Below, piece by piece: positions 16,980 to 26,909 of a DNA stretch of 64,000 bases. This DNA comes from Truepera sp. (lineage in GTDB: Bacteria; Deinococcota; Deinococci; Deinococcales; Trueperaceae), in the NCBI GenBank assembly GCA_032027045.1, contig JAVSMU010000001.1, forward strand, positions 1,182,646-1,246,645, given 5' to 3'. The notes under the pieces were generated by a model. The model was not told the DNA's origin. It saw only the letters and a program-made list of their open reading frames with translations, and made no database searches. Positions within the stretch are counted from its first letter, which is position 1; every line of letters begins with the position of its first letter. A program made the position numbers and the translations under genes.

Positions 16980-18077
16980 GTGGCAGAGGTAGTACTCGAG
17001 AACGTCTACAAGCGGTTCGGTAACGTCACCGCCGTCAAGGACTTCAGCCTAGACATCGCCGATGAAGAGTTCATGGTCCTGGTAGGCCCATCGGGTTGCG
17101 GCAAGACGACCGCCTTGCGCATGATCGCCGGCCTCGAAGAGATCACCGAGGGCACCATCCGCATCGGCGACCGCATCGTCAACGACGTTCCGCCCAAGGA
17201 CCGCGACATCGCCATGGTGTTCCAGAACTACGCCCTCTACCCGCACATGAACGTCTACCAGAACATGTCGTTCGGTTTGCGGTTGCGCCACACCCCCAAG
17301 GCCGAGATCGACAGGCGCGTCAGGGACGCCGCGGGCATCCTGCAGATCGAGCACCTGCTCGAGCGCCGGCCCCGCGAACTCTCGGGCGGCCAGCGCCAAC
17401 GCGTCGCCCTCGGCCGCGCCATCGTGCGCGAGCCGAAGGTCTTCCTGATGGACGAGCCGCTCTCGAACCTCGACGCGAAGCTCAGGGTCGAGATGCGCGC
17501 CAGCATCACCAAGCTGCACCAGCGCCTCGGCGTCACCACGGTCTACGTCACACACGACCAGGTCGAGGCCATGACGATGGGCTCGCGCATCGTGGTCATG
17601 AAGGACGGCCTCATCCACCAGGTCGACAACCCCATCAACCTCTACGACAAGCCCGTCAACAAGTTCGTGGCCGGCTTCATCGGCTCACCGGCGATGAACT
17701 TCATGGTCGGCACCGTGCAAGACGGCCGGCTCAAGAGCCCGCAGTTCGATCTGAAGCCGGATGCCGCCCTGGCGTCCAAGCTGGCCCGGCACAACGGCAA
17801 GAAGGTCTTCGTGGGCGTGCGCCCCGAAGACATCGACCTCAAGGGCTACACCGACATCCCGGAGGGCGACAACGTCATCAAGGCCGTGGTCGACGTGGTC
17901 GAACCGCTCGGCGCCGAGACCCACATCATCGCCTCCGTGGGCGGCGACCAGAGCATCGTCGCGCGAGTCGATTCCCACGCCGCCGTCAAGCCTGGCGACA
18001 ACGTCGAGTTGCTGGCGCGCCTGAGCCACCTCCACGCCTTCGACATGGAGACCGAGAACAACATCCGTTTCGAGTAG
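16980..18077 (+). CDS. ABC transporter ATPase, UgpC/MsmX/MalK type
   Basis: 365 aa from GTG at 16980 with AGGAGG 10 bases upstream. Energises sugar ABC importers. Walker A GPSGCGKTT, Q-loop VFQNYALYPHM, signature LSGGQRQRVALGRA and Walker B VFLMDEPLSNLDA, then the C-terminal TOBE regulatory domain (PEDIDL onward, about 270-365). No sugar-binding protein or permease is nearby, which fits shared MsmX-like ATPases that serve several importers. Confidence 0.93.
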   Translation: MAEVVLENVYKRFGNVTAVKDFSLDIADEEFMVLVGPSGCGKTTALRMIAGLEEITEGTIRIGDRIVNDVPPKDRDIAMVFQNYALYPHMNVYQNMSFGLRLRHTPKAEIDRRVRDAAGILQIEHLLERRPRELSGGQRQRVALGRAIVREPKVFLMDEPLSNLDAKLRVEMRASITKLHQRLGVTTVYVTHDQVEAMTMGSRIVVMKDGLIHQVDNPINLYDKPVNKFVAGFIGSPAMNFMVGTVQDGRLKSPQFDLKPDAALASKLARHNGKKVFVGVRPEDIDLKGYTDIPEGDNVIKAVVDVVEPLGAETHIIASVGGDQSIVARVDSHAAVKPGDNVELLARLSHLHAFDMETENNIRFE

Positions 18078-18128
18078 GACCGGTTTTGGCCCGTGGATGG
18101 GCGACGGGAGCGCGGCCTGGAAGGGCGG

Positions 18129-18134
18129 TAGACT
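18129..18134 (+). promoter_or_regulatory. Likely -10 box of the ABC-F gene (leaderless)
   Basis: TAGACT, followed by 9 bases and then ATG at 18144. Confidence 0.45.
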
Positions 18135-18143
18135 GGTTGCCGC

Positions 18144-20090
18144 ATGCTCCTGGCCGCGCTTCATTCCGTCGAGAAGGTCTACGGCGAGCAGGTCGTACTT
18201 GACGCCGCGACCCTCGAGCTGAGGGACGGCGACCGCACGGCGCTCATCGGCCGCAACGGTTCCGGGAAGTCCACCTTGCTCAAGCTCCTCATGCGCGTCG
18301 AGGAGCCCGATAGGGGCACCGTGTTCCAGGCCGACGACACGCGCCTGGCCATGTTGGACCAAGATCCAGAGTTCGGCGAAGCCGACACGGTCCTGAGCGT
18401 CTCGGAGCGTGCGTTCGCCGAACTCGACGAGCTGGAGGCGCGCCTATCCACGTTGGAAGCCGCGGGCCTGGACGACCCCGACCGCTACCACCTTTGGGAG
18501 GGGCTCCACGCCACCTTCGAGCGACGCGGGGGCTACGCGCGTAGGGCGCGGCGCGACGCGGTGTTGGACGCTTTGGGTTTCCGCGGCCGCCACGACGACC
18601 CGGTGCCGCGGCTCTCGGGCGGCGAGCGTACCCGACTGGGCCTCGCCCAGCTGCTGATGGCGCAGCCTGACGTGCTGCTGCTCGACGAACCGACGAACCA
18701 CTTGGACATCGAGATGCGCACGTGGCTCGAGGGCCACCTGTCACGCTACCCGGGGGCGGCGCTCATCGTCTCGCACGACCGCGCCTTCCTCGACGGCGCC
18801 TGCAGCCGGACGGCCGAGGTCAGCCGGGGCGAGTTGCGAGTAGGCAACGGCAACCCCACGGAGTACCGCGCGGCGCGCTTGGAAGCGGAACGCATTCAGG
18901 CCCTGACGCGCTCGAACCAGGAGCGGGAGCTGAAGCGCCTGGACGCCGCGGCCGACCAGATGAAGCGCTGGGCGGGGCAGAGCGCCAAGCTTCACCGCCG
19001 CGCGAAGGCCATGGAGAAGCGCGCGGATCGCTACGAGGCCGACATGGTCGACGAGCTCGCGAGGGCCGAGCGCACCACCCGCTTCACCTTCGACTGCGAC
19101 CCGAGCGGCGCCATCGTCCTCACCGCAGAACACATGAGCAAGAGCTTCGGCGGCACGCGGCTGCTGGACGACGTCACGCTGGAACTCAGGCAGGGCGAGC
19201 GCGTGGCCTTGGTGGGGCCGAACGGGGCGGGGAAGACCACGCTCTTGCGCCTGCTGCTCGGGGAGCTGACCTCGGATCACCCGCTGGGCGCCGTCCGCAC
19301 CGGGGCCCGCGTGCGGCTCGGGTACTACGACCAGGACCTGCGCGGCGTGGACGGCGAGGCCACGCTGTTCGAGGAGCTGCTGCGGCGGATGGGCGACGCC
19401 GACGCCCACAACGTGCTGGGCCGCTTCCTGTTCCCCTACGAGGCCCAGTTCAAGTGCGTGAACGACCTGTCCGGCGGCGAGCGGGCGCGATTGGCGCTTC
19501 TCGACCTCACCCTGGCGCGCTGTAACCTCCTGGTGCTGGACGAGCCCACGAACCACCTAGACGTCGAGATGATCGAGGCGCTCGAGAACGCGCTGAACGC
19601 CTACGAGGGCACCCTGCTGCTCGTGTCCCACGACCGGCGGTTCCTTGCGAAACTGGCTACTCGCGTCTGGGAGGTGGAAGGCGGGACCTTCACCGACTAC
19701 CGCGGCAACTGGGACTATTACGCGAGGAAGCGCGAGGCCACATATCGGCCATCTGCCTCGCCGCCCGCGACAAAGCCCTCCGAGCCCGCCTCGCGCGAAG
19801 CCGCCGGACCCTCGCGCTGGCAGCTCGACAGGCGCCTGGCGGGCCTCGAAGAGGAGATCCATGCGGTCGAGGCCAGGCTGGAGAGCGTGAGGGAGCTCCT
19901 GGCCAGGCCCGTCGGACTTGACGTGGCCGACCTGGCCGCTTTGGGTGTGGGTGATTGGAGCGCGCCCGGGCCGCCGCCGCCGGCCTCGGAGCTTCTCGCC
20001 GCGCTGGCGGTGGAACATGACAGTCTGGAGACGAAGCTCCTCGAGCAGATGAAGGAGTGGGACGACATCACGGATAGGCTCACTACCTAA
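18144..20090 (+). CDS. ABC-F family ATPase (ribosome-associated translation factor type)
   Basis: 648 aa with two ATPase domains and no membrane segments. Domain 1: GRNGSGKST, LSGGERTRLGLA, LLLDEPTNHLD. An interdomain linker (about 240-310) is charged and helical (NQERELKRLDAAADQMKRW), as in ABC-F proteins. Domain 2: GPNGAGKTT, LSGGERARLALL, LVLDEPTNHLD. The C-terminus (about 560-648) is a coiled-coil-rich extension. ABC-F proteins act at the ribosomal E site, some giving antibiotic resistance; which subgroup this belongs to is unclear. Soluble, cytoplasmic. Confidence 0.92.
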   Translation: MLLAALHSVEKVYGEQVVLDAATLELRDGDRTALIGRNGSGKSTLLKLLMRVEEPDRGTVFQADDTRLAMLDQDPEFGEADTVLSVSERAFAELDELEARLSTLEAAGLDDPDRYHLWEGLHATFERRGGYARRARRDAVLDALGFRGRHDDPVPRLSGGERTRLGLAQLLMAQPDVLLLDEPTNHLDIEMRTWLEGHLSRYPGAALIVSHDRAFLDGACSRTAEVSRGELRVGNGNPTEYRAARLEAERIQALTRSNQERELKRLDAAADQMKRWAGQSAKLHRRAKAMEKRADRYEADMVDELARAERTTRFTFDCDPSGAIVLTAEHMSKSFGGTRLLDDVTLELRQGERVALVGPNGAGKTTLLRLLLGELTSDHPLGAVRTGARVRLGYYDQDLRGVDGEATLFEELLRRMGDADAHNVLGRFLFPYEAQFKCVNDLSGGERARLALLDLTLARCNLLVLDEPTNHLDVEMIEALENALNAYEGTLLLVSHDRRFLAKLATRVWEVEGGTFTDYRGNWDYYARKREATYRPSASPPATKPSEPASREAAGPSRWQLDRRLAGLEEEIHAVEARLESVRELLARPVGLDVADLAALGVGDWSAPGPPPPASELLAALAVEHDSLETKLLEQMKEWDDITDRLTT

Positions 20091-20105
20091 GGAGGCGTGA
20101 CCAAG

Positions 20106-20864
20106 ATGCAACGTGTTCGTTACAGGAGTTTCGACGGGGTTCACTGGGGCGAGCTGGAGGGCGGCATGATCCACCAGCTCACGGGCATGCTCGGCTCGCC
20201 CAGCGGGCACACGGTGCCGCTCAGCGACGTGTCTTTGCTGCCCCCATGCGATCCGAGCATCATCATCTGCGTCGGCCGCAACTACGCCGCCCACATTCGT
20301 GAGATGGGCAACGACAAGGCCGGCCTGCCTACCGAGCCGGGGCTGTTCCTGAAGGGCCTCAACACCCTTACCGGCGCGGGCGACGACGTGCCTTACCCCA
20401 GCTGGACGGGCGATCTGCAGCACGAGGGCGAGTTGGCGGTAGTGATCGCGCGCGAGATGCGCGACGTGAGCCCCGAAGACGCGCTGCAGTACGTGTTGGG
20501 CTACACCTGCGCCCTCGACGTGACGGCGCGCGACAAGCAGCGCGCAGACCTGCAGTGGGTGAGGGGCAAGTCGGCCGACGGCTTCTGCCCGGTGGGGCCC
20601 TGGGTCGAGACCGACCTCGATCCGACGAACCTGCAGGTCACCCTCCGGGTGAACGGCGAGGTCAAGCAGGACGGCAACACGGCAGACATGATCTTCCCGG
20701 TCGCGGAAGTCCTCTCCTACATCAGCCGCTTCATGACGTTGGGCCCCGGCGACGTCGTGCTCACCGGCACCCCCGAGGGCGTGGGCCCGTTGCGGGTGGG
20801 CGACACGGTAGAGGTCACGGTGGAGGGCATCGGGACCCTCGTGAACCAGGTCGTCGCTGCGTGA
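20106..20864 (+). CDS. Fumarylacetoacetate hydrolase family protein
   Basis: 252 aa. FAH-fold metal-dependent hydrolase, decarboxylase or isomerase acting on 2-keto diacids or acylpyruvates. Motifs: VGRNYAAHIREMGN, HEGELAVVI, YTCALDVTARDKQ and GDVVLTGTPEGVGPL. ATG at 20106 is preferred over GTG at 20097 because the AAGGAGG site at 20089-20095 is 10 bases from the ATG and only 1 from the GTG. The next gene overlaps its stop (GTGA). Confidence 0.9.
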   Translation: MQRVRYRSFDGVHWGELEGGMIHQLTGMLGSPSGHTVPLSDVSLLPPCDPSIIICVGRNYAAHIREMGNDKAGLPTEPGLFLKGLNTLTGAGDDVPYPSWTGDLQHEGELAVVIAREMRDVSPEDALQYVLGYTCALDVTARDKQRADLQWVRGKSADGFCPVGPWVETDLDPTNLQVTLRVNGEVKQDGNTADMIFPVAEVLSYISRFMTLGPGDVVLTGTPEGVGPLRVGDTVEVTVEGIGTLVNQVVAA

Positions 20865-21886
20865 GCGTGCCGGAGCCCTTCGATCCGGCCTCCTTGCGTG
20901 GGGGCGCCGGCGCCGGCGGGGTAGTGCCGCCCGACTACCCGCGCGTGCGCGACCTCGGGGGCGGGGTGTTGCAACTCGATACCGGGCACTGCGGCAACCC
21001 TGGAACCATAGCGGTTTTCGCGCTGCCCCTGCCCACAGGCGGCTTCGCACTGGTCGAGAGTGGCCCCGGCAGCACGAGGGCGGCGGTTCTCGCCGGCCTG
21101 GAGGGCGCCGGGCTGGACCCGGCGGAGCTGCGCTACGTCCTCCTCACCCACATCCACCTGGACCACGCCTCGGCCACGGGTGACCTGGTGGCCGGCACCG
21201 ACGCCCAGGTCGTCGTTCACGAGGTGGGGGCGCCTCACATGGTGGACCCGAGCCGCCTGATGGCCAGCGCGCTGCGCGTCTACGGCGATTCCCTGGAGGT
21301 TCTCTGGGGCCACATGCGGCCGGTGCCCGCCGCCTCCGTCACTGCGGTGGCGGGCGGCGAGGAGGTCGACGTTGGCGGCCTGCGCGTGCGCGTCATCTAC
21401 ACCCCCGGGCATGCCTCGCACCACGTCAGCTACCTGCTGGACGACGGCACGCTCTTCACCGGCGACAGCGCCGGGGTGAAGCTGGCTGGTTCCGGGGTCC
21501 TGCGCCCCGCCCTGCCCCCGCCCGACCTCGACCTGGACGCCTGGGAGGGCAGCGTGAAGCGGATGCTGGAAGCGCGGCCCGAGCGGCTGATCCTCACCCA
21601 CTTCGGTCCGGTGGCGGGTGCCGAGGCCGCCGCGGCCCACTTGCGCCTCACTTTGGAGCGCAACCGCGTGTGGAGCGAGGAGGTGCTGGGGGGCATGAAC
21701 GCCGGCGAGGACGACGCAGCCCTGGTGGCGAGGATCCGGACCCTCGAAGACGCCGAGCTGGCGGCCGACGGCGCCCTGCCGGGCATCAGGCAGCGCTACA
21801 GGGTCACCTCCGACGCGGCCATGACCGTCGGGGGCGTCAAGCGTTACTTCACCAAGCTCCACCCGGAACGGTTGCGCCCCGCTTGA
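20861..21886 (+). CDS. Metallo-beta-lactamase fold hydrolase
   Basis: 341 aa from GTG at 20861, overlapping the FAH gene's stop. The metal site is THIHLDHASATGDL, with GHASHHVSYLL and FTGDSAG as later ligand strands and LTHFGPV near the C-terminus. This is a glyoxalase-II-like or lactonase-like hydrolase of unknown substrate. The C-terminal 80 residues are helical. Translation is probably coupled to the FAH gene, which suggests a shared catabolic step. Confidence 0.88.
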   Translation: MSVPEPFDPASLRGGAGAGGVVPPDYPRVRDLGGGVLQLDTGHCGNPGTIAVFALPLPTGGFALVESGPGSTRAAVLAGLEGAGLDPAELRYVLLTHIHLDHASATGDLVAGTDAQVVVHEVGAPHMVDPSRLMASALRVYGDSLEVLWGHMRPVPAASVTAVAGGEEVDVGGLRVRVIYTPGHASHHVSYLLDDGTLFTGDSAGVKLAGSGVLRPALPPPDLDLDAWEGSVKRMLEARPERLILTHFGPVAGAEAAAAHLRLTLERNRVWSEEVLGGMNAGEDDAALVARIRTLEDAELAADGALPGIRQRYRVTSDAAMTVGGVKRYFTKLHPERLRPA

Positions 21887-21909
21887 GGACCGCGAGTGAG
21901 ACCAGGCCG

Positions 21910-22497
21910 GTGAGGTTCCCGCTTACGAGACCCGCCCGACTGGCCGTCCTGGCCTCGGGCCGCGGCTCCAACCTTCAGGCGCTGCTCGAGGCCTTCCCCG
22001 CGGACAACGCGCTGGGCAGCGTGGTGCTGGTGCTCAGTAACAGTCCGGATGCCCGGGCGTTGGAGCGGGCTTCGAGCGAAGGCGTGGAGGCGGTCCACGT
22101 GCCCTGGCGCAGCCGCCCCGAGTTCGAGGCGGAAGCGCAGCGACGGCTGCTCGCGGCGCGCGTGGACGTGGTGTGCCTGGCAGGGTTCATGCGGCTCTTG
22201 TCGCCCGGGTTCACCGAGGCGTGGGCGGGCCGGCTCCTGAACGTCCACCCGAGCCTGCTGCCGGCCTTTCCCGGCCTAGACGCGCACGGTCAGGCGTTGC
22301 GGGCGGGCGTCACCGAGTCTGGTTGCACTGTTCACCTGGTCGACGCGGGGGTCGACTCGGGGCCCATCATCTTGCAGCGCCGGGTGCCCGTGTTGCCGGA
22401 CGACGACGTGGACAGCCTCGCCGAGCGCACGCTGAATGCCGAGCACGAGGCGTACCCGGAGGCCGTAAGGCGCCTCCTTAGCGGGGAGTTGCCGTGA
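21910..22497 (+). CDS. purN: Phosphoribosylglycinamide formyltransferase
   Basis: 196 aa from GTG at 21910. Transfers formyl from 10-formyl-THF to GAR, third step of purine synthesis. Motifs: LASGRGSNLQALL, CLAGFMRLLSPGF, the catalytic NVHPSLLPAFPG and GCTVHLVDAGVDSGPII. Its stop overlaps the start of purD, which makes the preceding substrate, GAR. Confidence 0.93.
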   Translation: MRFPLTRPARLAVLASGRGSNLQALLEAFPADNALGSVVLVLSNSPDARALERASSEGVEAVHVPWRSRPEFEAEAQRRLLAARVDVVCLAGFMRLLSPGFTEAWAGRLLNVHPSLLPAFPGLDAHGQALRAGVTESGCTVHLVDAGVDSGPIILQRRVPVLPDDDVDSLAERTLNAEHEAYPEAVRRLLSGELP

Positions 22498-23690
22498 AGG
22501 TCGTGGTCGTCGGAACCGGCGGGCGCGAGCACGCGCTCGCCTGGGCCCTGCGGCAGGGTGCCGCCGAGGTCGCCATGCTCGAGGCGGGGGGGACCGTTGA
22601 GCAGCTAGCCGAGGCCGTGCTGAGCAGCGCCCCCGAACTCGTGGTGGTGGGGCCCGAGGCGCCGCTGGTGGCGGGCCTCGCGGACATCCTCCGGCAGTCG
22701 GGCGTCCCGGTCTTCGGACCCTCCATGGCCGCTGCGCGCCTGGAGGGTTCCAAGGCGTTCGCCAAGGCCTTCATGGAGCGCTGGCGCGTGCCCACGGCAA
22801 AGTACGCGGCGTTCGACGAACTCGCCCCCGCCCTCGACCACCTGCGCCAGCAACCGGTCCCGATCGTTGTCAAGGACTCGGGTCTGGCGGCCGGCAAGGG
22901 GGTGACCGTCGCGAAGACCCGCGCGGAGGCGGAGGCCGCCGTACGCGCCGTGTTCGAAGGTCGGTCCGCCGCCCAGGTGATCCTCGAGGACTTCCTTACG
23001 GGCGCCGAGCTGACCGTCATGCTCTTCGTGGACGAGAGCGGTTACCGGCTCCTGCCGCCGGCGCGCGACCACAAGCGCCTGCGCGACGGCGACCTGGGGC
23101 CGATGACGGGCGGCATGGGAGCCGTGGCGCCGGTGACCCTCACTGATCCCGGGCTCCTTGGGCAGATCGAGGACGGCATCGTCAAACCCGTCCTCAGGGG
23201 CGTCCGTGAGGAGGACATGCTCTACCGGGGGGTGCTCTACGTCGGGCTCATGCTCACGCCCGCCGGACCCAAGGTGCTCGAGTTCAACGTCCGCTTCGGC
23301 GACCCGGAGGCGCAGGCGGTGCTGCCACTCCTCGCCTCGAGCGCCCCCCGGCTCTTCCTCGACGTGGCGCAAGGCCGGCTGGCCGGCGCGCCGGTGACCT
23401 GGCGCAACGCGCACGCCGCCTGCGTCGTGCTGGCGGCCCCCGGCTACCCGGAGGCGCCCGTAAGGGGCGTGGAGGTACGCCTGCCGGGCCGGCTGCCGCA
23501 CGGCGTGCACGTCTTCGCCGGCGGCATGGTGCCGGTGGACCAACCGCACGTCTACTCGACCAGTGGCGGCCGCGTACTGAGCGTGGTGGCCGTCGGGCAA
23601 GATGCCGCGGCCGCGCGCGCCGCGGCCTACGACGTGGTTGCGAGCATCGAGTTCCCGGGCGCTCAGTACCGGACGGACATCGGTAAGTGA
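22494..23690 (+). CDS. purD: Phosphoribosylamine-glycine ligase with a shortened N-terminal domain
   Basis: 398 aa from GTG at 22494, 4-base overlap with purN. An ATP-grasp enzyme that joins glycine to phosphoribosylamine. The N-domain starts VVVVGTGGREHALAWAL and goes on to VVGPEAPLVAGLAD, then GSKAFAKAFM, KDSGLAAGKGVTVA, MTGGMGAVAPV and FNVRFGDPEAQAVLPLL. The segment between GGREHAL and VGPEAPL is about 20 residues shorter than usual and the common APGNxG loop is absent. All ATP-grasp motifs are intact, so it is probably active. Confidence 0.92.
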   Translation: MKVVVVGTGGREHALAWALRQGAAEVAMLEAGGTVEQLAEAVLSSAPELVVVGPEAPLVAGLADILRQSGVPVFGPSMAAARLEGSKAFAKAFMERWRVPTAKYAAFDELAPALDHLRQQPVPIVVKDSGLAAGKGVTVAKTRAEAEAAVRAVFEGRSAAQVILEDFLTGAELTVMLFVDESGYRLLPPARDHKRLRDGDLGPMTGGMGAVAPVTLTDPGLLGQIEDGIVKPVLRGVREEDMLYRGVLYVGLMLTPAGPKVLEFNVRFGDPEAQAVLPLLASSAPRLFLDVAQGRLAGAPVTWRNAHAACVVLAAPGYPEAPVRGVEVRLPGRLPHGVHVFAGGMVPVDQPHVYSTSGGRVLSVVAVGQDAAAARAAAYDVVASIEFPGAQYRTDIGK

Positions 23691-23709
23691 TTCCCGCGTG
23701 AGGGCGCGG

Positions 23710-23715
23710 TAGACT
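23710..23715 (+). promoter_or_regulatory. Likely -10 box of the lipoprotein-dxs operon (leaderless)
   Basis: TAGACT, followed by 6 bases and then ATG at 23722. Confidence 0.5.
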
Positions 23716-23721
23716 CGGGCC

Positions 23722-24420
23722 ATGCGCAACAAGACCCGGGCTGCCGCCTTACTTGCCCTCGTGGCCTTCACGCTGGCCGCCTGCGCCCCCACCACGGACG
23801 ACACCAAGAGAGTGGGTGTGGCTCAGCTCACCGAGCCCATCACCTACTACCCGAACCAGACGGGCGCCACCTGGCAGTACCTGCCTAACGGAGCGCGCCT
23901 CACCGACCCGACCACGACCGTGCAGATCCTCGGCCCCACCGTCTTGGAGGGCGAGGTCTGGGTGGCCTGGAACGCGCGGGGCCGCGGCCTGGACGAGATG
24001 AGCTACCGCCAGGTCCGCCCCGACGGGGTGTGGCTCAAGCGTCAGGAGCGCCTCGGGACCACGTACGAGTTCGACCCGCCGCTTCACGAGTACCCGGCGC
24101 CCAACAGCCTGCGCGTCGGTGAGCTGTGGACGGGCACCACCAACGTTCATATCAGCGCCCAGGAGGGCAAGCAGACGCTCGACGTCAAGGTGGACTACAG
24201 CTACATCGTCGTCGACAAGCGCAAGGTGACGGTCCCCGCCGGCGAGATCGAGGTGTTCGTCATCGACTTCACCAGCCGGACCACCGACGAGAACGGCGGC
24301 ATCAAGGAGGAGCTGAAACAGACCACCTGGTTCACCCCGTACTTCGGCGACGTGCGCCTGCGCAGCGGCCAAGTGCTCGTGAGCACGAACGTCGGTCCGG
24401 TAGGGACTCAGAGTCCATGA
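23722..24420 (+). CDS. Putative lipoprotein of unknown function
   Basis: 232 aa. The N-terminus ends in a lipobox, TLAAC, near residue 21, so the mature protein should be lipid-anchored. The body is beta-rich with no family I recognise ([37 protein letters not shown]). The dxs start codon overlaps its stop (ATGA), so the two are co-translated, although a functional link is not obvious. Confidence 0.75.
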   Translation: MRNKTRAAALLALVAFTLAACAPTTDDTKRVGVAQLTEPITYYPNQTGATWQYLPNGARLTDPTTTVQILGPTVLEGEVWVAWNARGRGLDEMSYRQVRPDGVWLKRQERLGTTYEFDPPLHEYPAPNSLRVGELWTGTTNVHISAQEGKQTLDVKVDYSYIVVDKRKVTVPAGEIEVFVIDFTSRTTDENGGIKEELKQTTWFTPYFGDVRLRSGQVLVSTNVGPVGTQSP

Positions 24421-26324
24421 GCGCGACCCCACCGGAAGGGCTCCTGACGGGCATAGACCAGCCCGCGGACCTCAAGCGACTGAGGCCGGCGCAGCTGCCC
24501 CTGTTGGCGGAGGAGGTGCGCAGCGAGATCATCCGCGCATGCTCCCTGGCGGGCGGGCACCTGGCCTCCAGCCTCGGCGCCGTCGAACTCACCGTGGCGC
24601 TGCACTACGTCTTCGACACCCCTCGCGATCGCATCGTGTGGGACGTCGGCCACCAGACCTACGGGCACAAGATCCTCACGGGCCGCAAGGACCGCATCGA
24701 GACCATCCGCCAACCGGGCGGCCTGGCGGGTTTCACGACCTCCAGCGAGTCGGAACACGACGCCCTCACGGTGGGTCACGCCAGCACCAGCCTGGCGGCG
24801 GCTTTGGGCATGGCGTTGGCCCGGGACGCGCGCAACGCCGACTACGACGTGGTCGCAGTCATCGGTGACGGCGCCCTCACTGGCGGCATGGCGCTCGCCG
24901 CTCTCAACCAGATCGGCCACTTGAAGCCGCGTATGCTGATAGTGCTGAACGACAACGAGATGTCGATCAGCGAGAACGTCGGCGCCATCAACCACTACAT
25001 GCGCACGCTGCAGGTGCAGGGGTGGTTCCAGAAGGCCGAGGACCGCGCCAAGCAACGCCTCACGCGAGTCTGGGAGCCGCTCGCCGACCTGACCAGCCGG
25101 GCCAAGAAGGCCACCCGGCGCTTCTTCGATCCGGCCAGCAACAACCCGTTCCACGCCATGGGCTTGCGTTACGTGGGCCCCATCGACGGCCACGACATCG
25201 CGCAACTCCTCTACTACCTGCGCAAGATCCGCGAGCTCGACGGGCCCACCATGCTCCACGTGGTGACGCGCAAGGGCAAGGGCTACAAGGTGGCCGAGTC
25301 CGACCCCATCACGTGGCACGGCGCCTCCAGCTTCGATCCGCTGCACCCCGTGGCCAAGGGCAAGAGCTACACCTGGTCGAACGCCTTCGGCGCCGCCGCC
25401 GATCAGTTGACCAGCAGCGACGACCGCGTCTGGGTCATCACCCCAGCCATGCGCGAGGGTAGCGGCCTGGTCGAGTACAGCAAGCTCCACCCGGACCGCT
25501 ACATAGACGTCGGCATCGCCGAGGACGTGGCGGTGACAGTTGGCGCGGGGTTGGCCTTGCGGGGCGAGAAGCCGATCGTGGCCATCTACTCCACGTTCTT
25601 GCAACGCGGCTTCGATCAGGTGATCCACGACGTTGCCCTCGAGGGCCTCGACGTCGTCTTCGCCGTCGATCGCGCCGGCCTGGTCGGCGGCGACGGCGCT
25701 ACCCACCAAGGGATCTACGACCTCGCCTACCTGAGGAGCGTCCCCCACGTCATGGTCGGAATGCCCAAGGACGCCGTCGAGATGAGGGGCATGCTCAAAT
25801 CCGCCCTGCGCGTGGGCGGCCCGAAGGCCATCCGTTGGCCCCGTGGCGGGGTGGAAGCCGCGCCCGAGGCACCCGTGAGCGAGTGGCCCGAGGTCGAGTG
25901 GGGCACGTGGGAGCTGCTGAAGCCCGGCACCGAGGTGTTCGTCCTGGGCATAGGCCCGACTCTAGGTTACGCGCTCGAGGCCGCGGCCGACGACCCGCGC
26001 GTGGGAGTGGTGAACGCCCGCTTCGTGAAGCCGCTGGACGTGGCGCTGTTGTCGAGGCTTGCAGCCAGGACGCGCGCCTTCGTCACCGTCGAGGATCACA
26101 CGGTCATGGGCGGCCTGGGCAGCGCCGTGTTGGAGGCGCTCTCCGACATCGGTTCCACGGTGCCCGTGGTGAGGCTCGGCGTCCACGACGTGAGCGTGCC
26201 ACACGGCGATCCGAAGGCGCAACACGAGGAGTTGGGTTACGGGCCGAAGGCGATACGGCGCACCCTGGAGAGCCTCGGCGTGGGAAAGTATCCGGCAGCG
26301 CGCGTCGCCGGCTTCGAGTCCTGA
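24417..26324 (+). CDS. dxs: 1-deoxy-D-xylulose-5-phosphate synthase
   Basis: 635 aa. TPP-dependent entry enzyme of the MEP isoprenoid pathway, joining pyruvate and glyceraldehyde-3-phosphate. N-half: [30 protein letters not shown], the TPP motif [16 protein letters not shown]. Pyrimidine domain: [17 protein letters not shown] and [18 protein letters not shown]; transketolase C-domain: [18 protein letters not shown] at 24417 overlaps the lipoprotein stop. The 3' end including the stop codon is partly duplicated just downstream. Confidence 0.96.
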   Translation: MSATPPEGLLTGIDQPADLKRLRPAQLPLLAEEVRSEIIRACSLAGGHLASSLGAVELTVALHYVFDTPRDRIVWDVGHQTYGHKILTGRKDRIETIRQPGGLAGFTTSSESEHDALTVGHASTSLAAALGMALARDARNADYDVVAVIGDGALTGGMALAALNQIGHLKPRMLIVLNDNEMSISENVGAINHYMRTLQVQGWFQKAEDRAKQRLTRVWEPLADLTSRAKKATRRFFDPASNNPFHAMGLRYVGPIDGHDIAQLLYYLRKIRELDGPTMLHVVTRKGKGYKVAESDPITWHGASSFDPLHPVAKGKSYTWSNAFGAAADQLTSSDDRVWVITPAMREGSGLVEYSKLHPDRYIDVGIAEDVAVTVGAGLALRGEKPIVAIYSTFLQRGFDQVIHDVALEGLDVVFAVDRAGLVGGDGATHQGIYDLAYLRSVPHVMVGMPKDAVEMRGMLKSALRVGGPKAIRWPRGGVEAAPEAPVSEWPEVEWGTWELLKPGTEVFVLGIGPTLGYALEAAADDPRVGVVNARFVKPLDVALLSRLAARTRAFVTVEDHTVMGGLGSAVLEALSDIGSTVPVVRLGVHDVSVPHGDPKAQHEELGYGPKAIRRTLESLGVGKYPAARVAGFES

Positions 26325-26360
26325 GGCAGGCGGCGCGCGTCCCCCGCTTCGAACCTTGAG
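26294..26360. repeat. Duplication of the dxs 3' end
   Basis: Segments 26294-26325 and 26329-26360 match at 26 of 32 bases with a 35-base period. The first contains the last dxs codons and its TGA. Confidence 0.7.
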
Positions 26361-26420
26361 CCCGGCCCTCTGGCTTACGGCCACCGTCCGCCAGCACGCC
26401 CCTGAAGCCCCCGACTCTCG

Positions 26421-26450
26421 TTGACACGCCGCGCGCCGGCCGGGTATCCT
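26421..26450 (+). promoter_or_regulatory. Strong sigma-70 type promoter of the tRNA cluster
   Basis: TTGACA (26421-26426), an 18-base spacer and TATCCT (26445-26450), about 55 bases before tRNA-Asp. This is one of the two best -35/-10 pairs in the window. Confidence 0.75.
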
Positions 26451-26505
26451 ACCCTTCGCCTATGAGGCCGGGAATACCGACCAGAACGGCACAGAGGCGC
26501 ATCGC

Positions 26506-26581
26506 GGAGCCGTAGTGTAGCGGTTAGCATATCTGCCTGTCACGCAGAAGGTCGCGGGTTCAAATCCCGTCGGCTCCGCCA
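26506..26581 (+). tRNA. tRNA-Asp (GTC)
   Basis: Cloverleaf with acceptor GGAGCCG/CGGCTCC, discriminator G and encoded CCA. The anticodon loop CTGTCAC between TCTGC and GCAGA gives anticodon GTC. Confidence 0.96.
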
Positions 26582-26644
26582 GAACCCGAGGGCCATCAGG
26601 GCGAGCGCCTGCCGAAGCGGCACGCTCGCCCGGCCCGAAGGCGA

Positions 26645-26720
26645 GGCCAGGTAGCTCAGTCGGTAGAGCATGCGACTGAAAATCGCAGTGTCGGCAGTTC
26701 GATTCTGCCCCTGGCCACCA
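26645..26720 (+). tRNA. tRNA-Phe (GAA)
   Basis: Cloverleaf with acceptor GGCCAGG/CCTGGCC, discriminator A and encoded CCA. The anticodon loop CTGAAAA gives GAA. Confidence 0.96.
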
Positions 26721-26797
26721 GAGAGCGTGGGCGCCGCCACCCCCGAGAGGGCGGGCGGCGTTCCGCCTTACGCAAGCGGCCGAGGCCGAGCGCCCGC

Positions 26798-26872
26798 GCC
26801 AATGTAGCTCAGCGGTAGAGCAGCCGATTCGTAATCGGCAGGTCGTCGGTTCAAATCCGACCATTGGCTCCA
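26798..26872 (+). tRNA. tRNA-Thr (CGT)
   Basis: Cloverleaf with acceptor GCCAATG/CATTGGC, discriminator T and encoded CCA. The anticodon loop TTCGTAA between GCCGA and TCGGC gives CGT. Confidence 0.95.
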
Positions 26873-26879
26873 AGAGTCT

Positions 26880-26907
26880 CCCCGCCCGGGACGAGATCCG
26901 GGCGGGG
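26880..26907. terminator. Hairpin ending the tRNA cluster and the convergent HD-GYP gene
   Basis: Arms 26880-26889 and 26898-26907 are 10-bp perfect complements around an 8-base loop. It lies 8 bases after tRNA-Thr and 3 bases after the stop of the minus-strand gene, so it can serve both directions. Confidence 0.8.
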
Positions 26908-26909
26908 AT

